The position numbers were made by a program, and so were the translations under genes. The notes under the pieces were generated by a model, which did no database searches, had not been told where the DNA came from, and saw only the letters and a list, made by a program, of their open reading frames with translations. From the NCBI RefSeq assembly GCF_022179325.1, contig NZ_BPQQ01000023.1, positions 44,354-108,353 of the forward strand: a stretch of DNA of 64,000 nt. Reading direction: 5' to 3'. Shown here piece after piece: positions 29,674-38,543 of the stretch (positions are counted from its first letter, which is position 1; every line of letters begins with the position of its first letter). This DNA comes from Methylobacterium isbiliense. GTDB lineage: Bacteria > Pseudomonadota > Alphaproteobacteria > Rhizobiales > Beijerinckiaceae.

Positions 29674-30839
29674 GCCAGACGATCGACCCCGCCACCGGGC
29701 TGCCCATCGGCGCCCTCGTTCTCCCGGCGGACCCGGCGCCGCGACCGGAGCGCCTCACCCTCGAAGGCCGCCACGTCTCCCTGGTGCCGCTCGACGCGGC
29801 GGCGCATGCCGGGGCGCTCGGGGGCGGCGCCGTCGGCCCCGGCACCGAGGCCCTGTGGCAGTACATGCCGCGCGGGCCGTTCCCCGACCCGGCCGCCTTC
29901 GCGGCCTACCTCGAGACCTGCGCGGCCTCGCCCGACCCGCTGTTCTACGCCATCCTCGACGCGCGGTCGGGCCATGCGGTCGGCCACGCGGCCCTGATGC
30001 GGATCGACCCCGCCAACCGGGTGATCGAGGTCGGCAACATCCTCTACACGCCGGCGCTCCAGCGCAGCCCCGGGGCCACCGAGGCGATGCGGCTGCTCGC
30101 CGGCTACGTCTTCGACACCCTCGGCTACCGGCGCTACGAGTGGAAGTGCAATGCGCTGAACACGCCCTCGCGCCTCGCCGCCGGCCGCCTGGGCTTCGCG
30201 TTCGAGGGCATCTTCCGGCAGGCCATGATCGTGAAGGGCCGCAACCGCGACACGGCGTGGTTCTCGCTCCTCGATACGGAATGGCCGCAGGTGCGGCAGG
30301 CCTACGACCGCTGGCTCGCGCCCGGCAACCACGGCCCGGACGGTGGGCAGCGCCTGCGCCTCTCGGCGCTCACCGCGGCGCGCATCCCCGGCCTCCCGCT
30401 GCGGCGGGCGACCCGCGCGGACGCGCCGGCCCTCGGCGCCCTGCAGAAGGCCGCCTACGCGCCCAACCGTGCGCTGCTCGGCGTCGAGCCGCTGCCGCTC
30501 CTCACGCCGGCCGACGCCGTGATCGACGCCCACGAGGTCTGGCTCCTGGAGGAGGGCGACGGCCTTTCCGGCGCGCTCGTCCTCGATCCCGAGCCCGACC
30601 ACCTGCTGGTGTGGAGCGTCGCGGTGGCGCCGGATCGGCAGGGGCGGGGGCTCGGCACGCGCCTGCTCGCAGCGGTTGAGGAGCGCGCGAAGCATCTCGA
30701 CCTCGCGGATCTGCGCCTCTACACGGGAGAGAAGCTCGCGCGCACCATCGGCTGGTATGCGCGCCACGGCTGGACGACGGATCGGGTCGAGGCCCGGCCG
30801 GACCGCCGCCTGGTGCACATGATCAAGCGCGTCGCGTGA
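29670..30839 (+). CDS. Tandem fusion of two GNAT acetyltransferase domains
   Basis: A 389-residue protein. The first domain (about 25-215) is of the RimJ/RimL type: RLTLEGRHVSLVPLD, then VGNILYTPALQRSPGATEAM, YEWKCNALNTPSRLAAGRLG and FEGIFRQ. The second (about 245-385) is a compact GNAT with its own acetyl-CoA loop VAPDRQGRGLGTRLLAA and the ending IGWYARHGWTTD. It starts with GTG at 29670 inside the preceding gene's stop, so translation is coupled to the PEP-mutase-family enzyme. Both substrates are unknown. Two intact active-site loops suggest two real activities. Confidence 0.85.
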   Translation: MSQTIDPATGLPIGALVLPADPAPRPERLTLEGRHVSLVPLDAAAHAGALGGGAVGPGTEALWQYMPRGPFPDPAAFAAYLETCAASPDPLFYAILDARSGHAVGHAALMRIDPANRVIEVGNILYTPALQRSPGATEAMRLLAGYVFDTLGYRRYEWKCNALNTPSRLAAGRLGFAFEGIFRQAMIVKGRNRDTAWFSLLDTEWPQVRQAYDRWLAPGNHGPDGGQRLRLSALTAARIPGLPLRRATRADAPALGALQKAAYAPNRALLGVEPLPLLTPADAVIDAHEVWLLEEGDGLSGALVLDPEPDHLLVWSVAVAPDRQGRGLGTRLLAAVEERAKHLDLADLRLYTGEKLARTIGWYARHGWTTDRVEARPDRRLVHMIKRVA

Positions 30840-30863
30840 CGGGCCAACCGGGAGGGTGAACGC

Positions 30864-31610
30864 ATGGTGGGACGTCTCGCGGGCAAGAGCGCCGTCGTGA
30901 CGGCGGCGGGACAGGGGATCGGGCGGGCGATCGCGGAGGCGTTCCTGGCCGAGGGCGCCCGGGTGCTGGCCACCGATCTCGACCGCGCCAAGCTCGAAGG
31001 CCTCGCGGGTGCCGAGACGGCGGCCCTCGACGTGCGCTCGGATGCGGCGGTGGCCGCCTGCCTGCGCGGTGCGGGCCCGATCGACATCCTCGTCAACGCC
31101 GCGGGCTTCGTGCACCACAACACCGTGCTCGACTGCTCGGAGGCCGACTGGGACTTCGCCTTCGACCTCAACGTGAAATCGATGCACCGCACGATCCGCC
31201 ACGCCCTGCCCGGGATGCTGGAGCGCGGCGGCGGCTCGATCGTCAACATCGCCTCGGCGGTCTCCACGATCGCCACCGCACCCAACCGCTACGTCTACGG
31301 AGCCACCAAGGCGGCGGTGATCGGCCTGACCATGGCGGTGGCGCGCGACTTCATCCGCCAGGGGGTCCGCGCCAACGCCATCTGCCCCGGCACCATCCAG
31401 TCGCCCTCCCTCGACGAGCGGATCACGGCGCTCGCCGCCTCCACCGGCACGACGGAGGAGGCGGCGCGCCAAGCCTTCATCGACCGGCAGCCGATGGGGC
31501 GCCTCGGCACCGCCGAGGAGGTGGCCGCGCTCGCGGTCTATCTCGCCTCGGACGAGTCGCGCTTCACCACCGGTCACACCCACCTCGTCGACGGCGGCTT
31601 CGCGCTCTGA
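30864..31610 (+). CDS. Short-chain dehydrogenase/reductase
   Basis: A 248-residue classical SDR. The NAD-binding motif GQGIGRA sits in AVVTAAGQGIGRAIAEAF, followed by VNAAG, the catalytic serine in NIASAVS, and the YVYGATK motif with Tyr and Lys of the active site. The C-terminus TTGHTHLVDGGFAL resembles 3-hydroxybutyrate dehydrogenase type 2 and sugar-acid dehydrogenases. ATG at 30864 follows GGGAGGG. It lies 19 bp before a DenD-like gene, so oxidation of a hydroxy or sugar acid is a reasonable guess. Confidence 0.88.
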   Translation: MVGRLAGKSAVVTAAGQGIGRAIAEAFLAEGARVLATDLDRAKLEGLAGAETAALDVRSDAAVAACLRGAGPIDILVNAAGFVHHNTVLDCSEADWDFAFDLNVKSMHRTIRHALPGMLERGGGSIVNIASAVSTIATAPNRYVYGATKAAVIGLTMAVARDFIRQGVRANAICPGTIQSPSLDERITALAASTGTTEEAARQAFIDRQPMGRLGTAEEVAALAVYLASDESRFTTGHTHLVDGGFAL

Positions 31611-31629
31611 GCCTGCTGCGGAGACTCCG

Positions 31630-32610
31630 ATGCACATCCTGATTCTCGGCGCCGCCGGCATGGTCGGGCGCAAGCTCCTGGCCCGGCTGGCCCAGGACGG
31701 CCAGCTCGGCGGCACGGCCGTCACCCGCCTGACGCTCCACGACGTCGTGGCGCCGGAGGCCCCGCCGGTGCGCGTGCCGGTCTCGCTCTCGGCCTCGGAC
31801 TTCTCGGCCCCCGGCGAGGCCGAGCGGCTGGTGGCGGGGCGGCCGGACGTGATCTTCCACCTCGCCGCCATCGTGTCCGGCGAGGCGGAGGCCGATTTCG
31901 ACAAGGGCTACCGCATCAACCTCGACGGCACCCGCCAGCTCTTCGACGCCGTGCGGGCGATCGGCGAGGGGTATCGGCCGCGCCTCGTCTTTACCTCCTC
32001 GATCGCGGTGTTCGGCGCGCCCATGCCCGAGCCGATCGGCGACGAGTACCTGACGGCGCCCCTCACCAGCTACGGCACCCAGAAGGCGATCGGCGAACTC
32101 CTTCTGTCGGACTACACCCGCCGGGGGATCTTCGACGGGGTGGGCATCCGCCTGCCGACGATCTGCGTCCGGCCGGGCAAGCCCAACAAGGCGGCGTCGG
32201 GCTTCTTCTCCGGCATCATCCGCGAGCCGCTGGCCGGGCAGGAGGCGGTGCTGCCGGTCTCGGATTCGGTGCGCCACTGGCATGCGTCGCCCCGCGCCGC
32301 GGTCGGCTTCCTGCTGCATGCCGCGACGATCGACGGTGCTCGCCTCGGCGACCGGCGCAATCTCACCATGCCGGGCGTCGCCGTGACGGTGGCCGAGCAG
32401 ATCGAGGCCCTGCGCCGCATCGCGGGCGATGCCGTGGTCGCCCGCATCCGCCGCGAGCCGGACCCGACCATCGAGCGCATCGTGGCCGGCTGGCCCCGCG
32501 CCTTCGACGCGCGCCGGGCCACCGAACTCGGCTTCACCGCGGAGCCCGATTTCGAGACGATCATCCGGGCGCATATCGAGGACGAGCTGGGCGGGCGCAT
32601 CGCCGCCTGA
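31630..32610 (+). CDS. denD: NAD-dependent epimerase/dehydratase family, D-erythronate dehydrogenase-like
   Basis: A 326-residue extended SDR. The glycine motif GAAGMVGRK is at the N-terminus, FHLAAIVSGEAEADF in the nucleotide site, SSIAVFG holds the catalytic Ser, and the Tyr and Lys are in SYGTQKAIGELLL. PTICVRPGKPNKAASGFFSG and VRHWHASP match the DenD group, which oxidises D-erythronate at C2. I do not see the kinase and isomerase genes (denA/otnK, denC) nearby, so the full pathway is not shown. Family is certain; the exact substrate is moderately likely. Confidence 0.78.
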   Translation: MHILILGAAGMVGRKLLARLAQDGQLGGTAVTRLTLHDVVAPEAPPVRVPVSLSASDFSAPGEAERLVAGRPDVIFHLAAIVSGEAEADFDKGYRINLDGTRQLFDAVRAIGEGYRPRLVFTSSIAVFGAPMPEPIGDEYLTAPLTSYGTQKAIGELLLSDYTRRGIFDGVGIRLPTICVRPGKPNKAASGFFSGIIREPLAGQEAVLPVSDSVRHWHASPRAAVGFLLHAATIDGARLGDRRNLTMPGVAVTVAEQIEALRRIAGDAVVARIRREPDPTIERIVAGWPRAFDARRATELGFTAEPDFETIIRAHIEDELGGRIAA

Positions 32611-33399
32611 GGATCGCTCGGCGGGGCCGGTTCCGGCACCGCGACACTCCTCCAGCGGGAGTGGCGGGCATGCTTGACCGCCCTGCCATCCCGCATCGTC
32701 GTCGCGCCGCCATCTCGCTGGTCGAGGCGCAGGTGTCCGCTCGACCTCGGGCCTGCCCGATCGGATGGAGACGTTGGCTGGCGCAGGCGCCGCTTCGCGC
32801 GGCGAGGCGCGCCACGCGGGATCGTCCATCCTCCATAACCTCTCCCCGCGCCTTACCGCGATCCCCTGATCGGCCGGGCAACGGACGCGCTTGCCTCGGG
32901 CCGGCGTGCGGACACGGGTCTCCTTGCCCGCGCCGGGCAAAGACGTGGCCGGCACGGGAGGCCGGCGCGCCGCGCCATGACGCTGCATGCAGTCCGGTCC
33001 GAGATCGCCGCCGGCCTCGATGAAGCCGGAAATATCAATTCGGGCGAAATACCCGTCATGTCGCCTCACGCAGCCGGCGCGCGTGATGACAGCGCGGCCT
33101 GGGAAAACCATCTGCCGCTAGTCTGTCCAAGACGCATCGCGGCACGACCTGCGGACCTCGGCATCCTTATCGAATCGCCACCCGCAGGGACAAATTTGTC
33201 GAGCTGACGTCGAATCAGCATCACGTGTCACTAGCCCGACCCGCCGCCAAAAAGGCGCAAATATCCCCGATCCCGTCGTCCCATCGACAGCAGCCGTTTC
33301 CTTCGCATCGGCGGCGGCCGACTGTGTCGGCTGGGGCACGGCATATCGGACGAGGGGTGGCTATACCTCGTCTGATCCGGAGACGAGACGGAGCCAGCC
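32611..33399. other. 789-bp region without a recognised gene
   Basis: Short frames on both strands lack ribosome sites, conserved motifs and normal composition. The right part (about 33000-33250) is somewhat AT-richer. Several inverted repeats occur, the clearest at 33349-33387 just before the radical-SAM gene. It may hold the promoter and leader of that gene or a decayed gene. I saw no tRNA or transposase remnant. Confidence 0.6.
33349..33387. promoter_or_regulatory. Two overlapping, mutually exclusive inverted repeats
   Basis: GACGAGG (33349-33355) pairs with CCTCGTC (33366-33372). CTCGTCT (33367-33373), which shares that arm, also pairs with AGACGAG (33381-33387). Only one hairpin can form at a time. 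They end just before the ribosome site of the radical-SAM gene, so they could be an operator with three half-sites or an RNA switch. Confidence 0.5.
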
Positions 33400-33402
33400 G
33401 TG

Positions 33403-35046
33403 ATGCCGAAGCCTGAAACCCGCATTCTCCTCGTCTCGCCGCGCTTCAATCCGAATTCGTTCTGGGGATTCGAGGCGGCCTGCGCGCTCCAGGGGGCGCG
33501 CTGCCTCGCCCCGCCGCTCGGCCTGATCACGCTGGCAGCGATGCTGCCGCAGACCTGGCAGCTCCGGCTGATCGACTGCAACGCACAGGAGCTGACCGAC
33601 GCCGATATCCTGGGGGCCGACCTCGTCATGTCGGGCGGGATGCTGCCGCAGGAACCGGCGATCTTCGCCCTGATGGAGCGCTGCCGGCGGCTCGGCGTGC
33701 CGATCTGCCTCGGCGGCCCGGCCCCGACCTCGACGCCCGAGGTCTTCGACGAGGCCGACTTCATCGTGGTGGGGGAGGCGGAGGGCGTTATCCACGAGTT
33801 CGTGGCCGCCTGGGAGGCCGGCGAGCGCCGCGGCCGCTTCACCGCCCCGAAGTTCAAGGCCGACGTGACCGCGTCGCCGATCCCGCGCTTCGACCTGCTC
33901 GACTTCCGGCACTATCTCTGGGTGAACGTCCAGTTCTCGCGCGGCTGCCCCTTCACCTGCGAGTTCTGCGACATCATCGAGCTCTACGGCCGCGCCCCGA
34001 GGACGAAGACGCCGAAGCAGATGCTGGCGGAACTCGACCGCCTGCTCGCCCTCGGCTATCGCGGCCACGTCGACTTCGTGGACGACAACCTCATCGGCAA
34101 CAAGAAGGCCGTGAAGGCCTTCCTGCCCCACCTCCAGGCGTGGCAGGAGAAACATGGCTTCCCGTTCAAGTTCTCGACTGAGGCGTCGCTCAACATCTCG
34201 GACGATGCGGAGCTGCTGCGGCTGATGCGCCGCTGCAACTTCTTCGCGCTGTTCGTCGGCATCGAGACGCCCGACGAGGCCACGCTGGTCCAGACCCAGA
34301 AGAAGCAGAACACCCGCCGCAGCATCGCCGAGAGCGTCCACCGCATCTACAAGGCGGGCATGTACGTCGCGGCCGGCTTCATCGTCGGCTTCGACACCGA
34401 GGAGAAGAGCGTCGCGCAGAGCATGAGCACCTGCATCCGCGACACCAGCATCCCGACCGCGACGGTCGGGCTGCTCACGGCCCTGCCCAACACCCAGCTG
34501 TCGCGCCGCCTGTCGCGGGAGGGGCGCCTGTTCGACCGCTTCCGCGCCTCCATGACCGAGTCCGGCGACATGTGCACGGCGGGTCTCAACTTCACCACCC
34601 TGCGCCCTCGCCGCGAGATCATGCAGGATTACCGCGACGTGGTCGCGCAGACCTACGATGCGGACGCCTATTTCGCGCGGGTGCGCCGGCTCGGGCGCCT
34701 GCTCGACCGGCCGACCCTGCGCCAGCGCAGGTTCTACTGGCAGACGGCCCGGCGCGACGTGGTCGCGTTCGGCCGCCTGCTCTGGGCCATGCATGTGCGG
34801 CATCCCGAACTGGCGCGCCACTTCTGGCACACGCTCTACGACTGCGTGCGCCACCGCCCGAAATCCTACGAGGCGGTGCTGCGCAACATCGCGCATTTCA
34901 CCCATCTCTATCCCTTCGCGCAGTTCGTGGTGCGGACCATCGACGCGCGCATCGCGCAGATCGATGCCGGGGGCTGGGCCGAACCCGAGGCGCTGCCGGC
35001 CCGTGCCGAGGGCTGCGGCGAGGAGCGCGTCGCGGCCGTGGCCTGA
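33403..35046 (+). CDS. B12-binding radical SAM protein with DUF4070
   Basis: A 547-residue protein. The N-terminal cobalamin-binding Rossmann-like domain (about 5-140; APPLGLITLAAMLP, LGGPAPTSTPEV) is followed by a radical-SAM core with cluster motif CPFTCEFC near 182 in QFSRGCPFTCEFCDIIELYG. The C-terminal DUF4070-type region follows. The architecture is that of B12-dependent methylases, including the hopanoid methylases. The N-terminal block RFNPNSFWGFEAAC looks like a sibling family rather than HpnP, so I give no symbol. GGAG lies nine bases before ATG 33403; GTG at 33400 is an alternative. The substrate is unknown. Confidence 0.85.
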   Translation: MPKPETRILLVSPRFNPNSFWGFEAACALQGARCLAPPLGLITLAAMLPQTWQLRLIDCNAQELTDADILGADLVMSGGMLPQEPAIFALMERCRRLGVPICLGGPAPTSTPEVFDEADFIVVGEAEGVIHEFVAAWEAGERRGRFTAPKFKADVTASPIPRFDLLDFRHYLWVNVQFSRGCPFTCEFCDIIELYGRAPRTKTPKQMLAELDRLLALGYRGHVDFVDDNLIGNKKAVKAFLPHLQAWQEKHGFPFKFSTEASLNISDDAELLRLMRRCNFFALFVGIETPDEATLVQTQKKQNTRRSIAESVHRIYKAGMYVAAGFIVGFDTEEKSVAQSMSTCIRDTSIPTATVGLLTALPNTQLSRRLSREGRLFDRFRASMTESGDMCTAGLNFTTLRPRREIMQDYRDVVAQTYDADAYFARVRRLGRLLDRPTLRQRRFYWQTARRDVVAFGRLLWAMHVRHPELARHFWHTLYDCVRHRPKSYEAVLRNIAHFTHLYPFAQFVVRTIDARIAQIDAGGWAEPEALPARAEGCGEERVAAVA

Positions 35047-35153
35047 CGCCCGATCGTCCCGCCGGACGGTTGCGCCGGCCGGCGTGGCGGGCGAACCTCC
35101 GGGCCTCCGGTGCGACTTTTCGGGAGCGCGCCGGCACGAGCGGGGAGGGGGCG

Positions 35154-36365
35154 ATGGCAGGGCGGCTCGTCATCCTGGGCGGCGGCTTCGCGGGCCTGTG
35201 GGCGGCAGCGGCCGCCGCGCGCTTGGCGGGCGAGCGGGGCGGCGACCTCGCCATCACCCTCGTGGCGCCCGACCCGTTCCACACCTTCCGGGTGCGCTGC
35301 TACGAGCCGAACCTCGACGGCCTGCGCGTCGCGCTCGACGACGTGCTCGGGCCAATCGGCGTCGCGCGGGTGCAGGCCCGCGCGGAGAGCATCGATCCGG
35401 CGCTGCGCAAGGTCCGGCTCTCCGGAGCGGCGGAGGCTCTCTCCTACGACCGCCTCGTGCTGGCGACGGGCAGCACGCTCGCCCGTCCGCCGTGTTCGGG
35501 CGCGGAGCGGATGCTCGACGTCGACACCTACGCGGGCGCCGCACGGCTCGCAGAGCACCTGCGCGACCTCGCGCGCACCGAGCCGCGGCCCGGACGCGCG
35601 ACCGCGGTGGTGGTCGGGGCGGGCCTCGTCGGGATCGAGGCCGCCTGCGAGCTGCCCGCCCGGCTGCGGGATCTCGCCTCGCCCGCCGACCCGGCCCGGG
35701 TGGTGCTCATCGAGCGCGGTGCGGAGCCCGGCGCCGACATGGGCGCGGCCCGGCCGGCGATCCGTGAGGCGCTCGCCGCGGCAGGCGTGGAGGTGCACCG
35801 GCAGACCGGCGTCGTGGCGGTGGAGCCCGACGGCGTGCGCCTCGCCGACGGATCCCGGATCGCCGCCGACACGGTCCTGTGCGCGACGGGCCTGCGAGCG
35901 AGCCCGCTTGCGGCCCCGCTGCCGGTCGCACATGACCCTCTCGGCCGGGTTCCGGTCGATGCCTTCCTGCAGGTCGAGGGCGTGGCCGGCCTCTACGCGG
36001 CCGGGGACGTGGCGCGGGCGGCGGCGGACGCGGCCGGGCACGCCACGGTGATGTCCTGCCAGCACGCGCGTCCGATGGGGCGGCTCGCCGGCCACAACGC
36101 CGCCTGCGACCTCCTCGGCTGCCCCGAGGCGCGCCTCGCCTTCGCGGCGCCCGACTACGTCACGGTCCTCGATCTCGGCGCCTGGGGGGCGGCCTACACG
36201 GCGGGCTGGGACCGGGACACGCTGGTGGCGTCCGGCCCGGAGGCGAAGGCGACCAAGCGGACCATCAACCGGGAGCGGATCGTGCCGCCGCTGCGCGACC
36301 GCGCCGCGATCCTGGCCGCCGCCGCCCCGATCCTTCAGGCCCGCCCGATCGTGCGGCCGGCATAG
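35154..36365 (+). CDS. NDH-2-like FAD/NAD(P)-dependent oxidoreductase
   Basis: A 403-residue flavoprotein. The FAD motif is ILGGGFAGLWAAAAA at the N-terminus, LATGS precedes the NAD domain motif VVGAGLVGIEAACEL near 145, and the FAD-contact GLYAAGDVARA is near 280. The overall plan resembles type II NADH dehydrogenase, but there is no C-terminal amphipathic membrane helix that I can identify, so the electron acceptor is uncertain. ATG at 35154 has GGGGAGGGG upstream. It follows the radical-SAM gene by 107 bp on the same strand and may supply it with electrons, though that is inference. Confidence 0.82.
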   Translation: MAGRLVILGGGFAGLWAAAAAARLAGERGGDLAITLVAPDPFHTFRVRCYEPNLDGLRVALDDVLGPIGVARVQARAESIDPALRKVRLSGAAEALSYDRLVLATGSTLARPPCSGAERMLDVDTYAGAARLAEHLRDLARTEPRPGRATAVVVGAGLVGIEAACELPARLRDLASPADPARVVLIERGAEPGADMGAARPAIREALAAAGVEVHRQTGVVAVEPDGVRLADGSRIAADTVLCATGLRASPLAAPLPVAHDPLGRVPVDAFLQVEGVAGLYAAGDVARAAADAAGHATVMSCQHARPMGRLAGHNAACDLLGCPEARLAFAAPDYVTVLDLGAWGAAYTAGWDRDTLVASGPEAKATKRTINRERIVPPLRDRAAILAAAAPILQARPIVRPA

Positions 36366-36393
36366 CCGGGGCGCCTCGCCGCGGGCCTTGCCG

Positions 36394-37812
36394 TCAGGCC
36401 GGGATCCGCACCGTCGCCCGCAGGCCCCCGAGCGGACTGTCGTGCAGCGAGACGTCGCCGCCGTGCATGCGGGCGATGTCGAGGGCGATGGCGAGGCCGA
36501 GGCCGGAGCCGCCCGCGTCCTGGCGGGCATCGTCCAGGCGCACGAAGGGCTTGAACACCTCCTCGCGCTGCTCGGGCGGGATGCCCGGGCCGTCGTCGTC
36601 GATCGAGACGGCGAGCCAGCGGCTCTCCTGCCGGGCGGTGATCGCGATGGTGTCGCCGTAGCGGGCGGCATTGGCCGCGAGATTGAACAGGCAGCGGCGG
36701 AACGCGTCCGGCCGGACCGTCACGGTGGCCGGGGCGGTCACCGCCACCTCGCTGACGTGCCCGCCGAGCCGCTCGACGTCGGTGCGCAGATCCTCCAGCA
36801 GCGCCCGGAGGTTGACGGGCGAGGCCTGCTCGCCGGAATCGCCCCGCGCGAAGGCCAGATAGGCTTCCAGCATCCGGCTCATCTCGTCGACGTCCCGGCG
36901 CAGGTCGTCGATCTCCGGGGTCTGTTCGAGCAGCGCGAGCGAGAGGCGGAATCGCGTGATGATGGTGCGCAGGTCGTGGCTGACCCCGTTCAGCATCGTG
37001 GTGCGCTGCTCCATCGCCCGCTCGATGCGCCGCTTCATCTCGATGAAGGCGAGACCGGCCTTGCGCACCTCGCGCGCGCCGCGGGGCCGGAACTCGACCT
37101 CGCGGCCCTTGCCGAAGCTCTCGGCCACGTCGGCGAGGCGCAGGATCGGGCGGATCTGGTTGCGCAGAAACAGGATCGCGACGCCGAGCAGCACCAGCGA
37201 GGTGCCGCCCATCCAGAGCAGGAAGATGTGCGAGTTCGACGCGTAGGCCTGGCTGCGCCGGGCGATGACCCGCATCACCCCGCCCGGGATCTCGACGCGG
37301 ATCTCGATCAGGCTGGAGCGGCCGACCGTGTCGATCCAGAAGGGCCGGTTGATCTGGCGGCGGATCTCGTCCGAGAGGGCCTCGTCGAGGAGCGAGAAGA
37401 ACGGCCGCGGCCCCGCTGGCGGCACCTTGGCCCCCTCCAGGATGTCGATGTCGAGGTTCAAGCGCTCGCCCGCGATGCGCTGGAGCGTGGCCGCGTCCCG
37501 GTCCTGAGGGTAGCTCTCGTAGATGTCGATCAGGGCGGCCACATCCGCCGTCACCGCCGCCGAGAGCCGCTTCGTCACGAGCTGCCAGTGGCGCTCCATG
37601 AACGTGTAGGCGATCACCGATTGCAGCAGCACGACCGGCGCGATGATGATGATGAGCGAGCGGGCGTAGAGGCCCTTGGGCAGCCGGTCGGCCAGCAACC
37701 GGCCGATGCGGCGCCACAGCCGCCGGGGGTCGAGGCGGGCCGCCCCGGTCGGACGGGCGTCGAGCCCGGGCGGCCCTTGCGCTCCCGCGAACGGGCCCGG
37801 CGACGCCGCCAC
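36394..37812 (-). CDS. Membrane sensor histidine kinase, EnvZ-like
   Basis: A 472-residue kinase. The first membrane helix is at about 50-70 (SLIIIIAPVVLLQSVIAYTF), a periplasmic sensing loop of about 130 residues follows, and the second helix is near 190-212 (FLLWMGGTSLVLLGVAILFL). A HAMP linker leads to the H-box GVSHDLRTIITRF with phospho-accepting His279. The ATPase domain has FNLAANAARYGD (N-box), DDDGPGIPPE (G1) and GGSGLGLAIA (G2). It is four bases downstream of its OmpR-type partner, so they form a two-component pair. The signal is unknown. Confidence 0.94.
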   Translation of the reverse strand: MAASPGPFAGAQGPPGLDARPTGAARLDPRRLWRRIGRLLADRLPKGLYARSLIIIIAPVVLLQSVIAYTFMERHWQLVTKRLSAAVTADVAALIDIYESYPQDRDAATLQRIAGERLNLDIDILEGAKVPPAGPRPFFSLLDEALSDEIRRQINRPFWIDTVGRSSLIEIRVEIPGGVMRVIARRSQAYASNSHIFLLWMGGTSLVLLGVAILFLRNQIRPILRLADVAESFGKGREVEFRPRGAREVRKAGLAFIEMKRRIERAMEQRTTMLNGVSHDLRTIITRFRLSLALLEQTPEIDDLRRDVDEMSRMLEAYLAFARGDSGEQASPVNLRALLEDLRTDVERLGGHVSEVAVTAPATVTVRPDAFRRCLFNLAANAARYGDTIAITARQESRWLAVSIDDDGPGIPPEQREEVFKPFVRLDDARQDAGGSGLGLAIALDIARMHGGDVSLHDSPLGGLRATVRIPA

Positions 37813-37816
37813 CCGA

Positions 37817-38539
37817 CTAGTCCAGCACGAGGCGGTAGCCCACGCCGCGCACGGTCTGGACGTAGCGGGGATTGGCCGGGTCGTCCTCGACCTTGCGGCG
37901 CAGGCGGTTCATCTGCACGTCGATGGTGCGCTCGTTGCCGGCCTCGCTGGCGCCCGCCAGCGCCTCGCGCGCCACGTTGCCGCCCTTGGCGAGCGCCAGG
38001 ATGGTGAGGATCTCGCGCTCGCGCTCGCTCAGGCGGATCAGCTCGTCGTCGCGGGTGAGTTCGCCCCGCTCGACCCGGAACAGGAACGGCCCGAAGCGCA
38101 CCGCATCGAGGGGCGCGGAGGGCTCGGCCGCCCCGCCGCCGTGGCGCCGCCGCAGGATGTTGGCGAGCCGCAGGATCAGCTCGCGCGGCTCGAAAGGCTT
38201 GGGCAGGTAGTCGTCGGCGCCGATCTCCAGCCCCGTCACCCGGTCGTTCGGGTTGGAGCGGGCCGTGAGCATCAGGATCGGCACCTGCGAGGTCAGGCGG
38301 ATCTGGCGGGCGTAGTCGAACCCGGTCTCGCCCGGCATCATCACGTCGAGGACGAGGGCGTCGAACACGAGGTTGGCGCCCTTGGCCCGGGCCTCGGCGG
38401 CGCTCGCCGCCGCCGTCACCCGGTAGCCGTGCTCGAACAGGAAGCGCGAGAGAAGGTCGCGCAGCCGCCGGTCGTCGTCGACCACGAGGATGTGGGGGGC
38501 GTGATCGGGCAGGTCCGCCTGCGTGACGAGCACCGGCAT
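37817..38539 (-). CDS. OmpR-family response regulator (PetR-like)
   Basis: A 240-residue regulator. The receiver domain has acidic residues DDD at 21-23, phospho-acceptor Asp65 in LVLDVMMPGETG, Thr in MLTARS and Lys in YLPKPF. The C-terminal winged helix has LSEREREILTILA and the recognition region RTIDVQMNRLRRKVEDDP, ending YVQTVRGVGYRLV. The order MarR gene, this regulator, kinase resembles the petP-petR unit of Rhodobacter and relatives, in which PetR is the OmpR member; the regulated genes here are unknown. Confidence 0.93.
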   Translation of the reverse strand: MPVLVTQADLPDHAPHILVVDDDRRLRDLLSRFLFEHGYRVTAAASAAEARAKGANLVFDALVLDVMMPGETGFDYARQIRLTSQVPILMLTARSNPNDRVTGLEIGADDYLPKPFEPRELILRLANILRRRHGGGAAEPSAPLDAVRFGPFLFRVERGELTRDDELIRLSEREREILTILALAKGGNVAREALAGASEAGNERTIDVQMNRLRRKVEDDPANPRYVQTVRGVGYRLVLD

Positions 38540-38543
38540 CGCC

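Noticed and set aside
32611-33399. Short genes in the gene-free region
   Set aside because: Frames at 32661-33023, 32977-33207 and others lack ribosome sites and any family resemblance; they overlap each other on both strands.
33403-35046. Naming this gene hpnP (hopanoid C-2 methylase)
   Set aside because: The domain plan fits, but the N-terminal block differs from what I recall for HpnP and fits a sibling DUF4070 family better. Phylogeny is needed.
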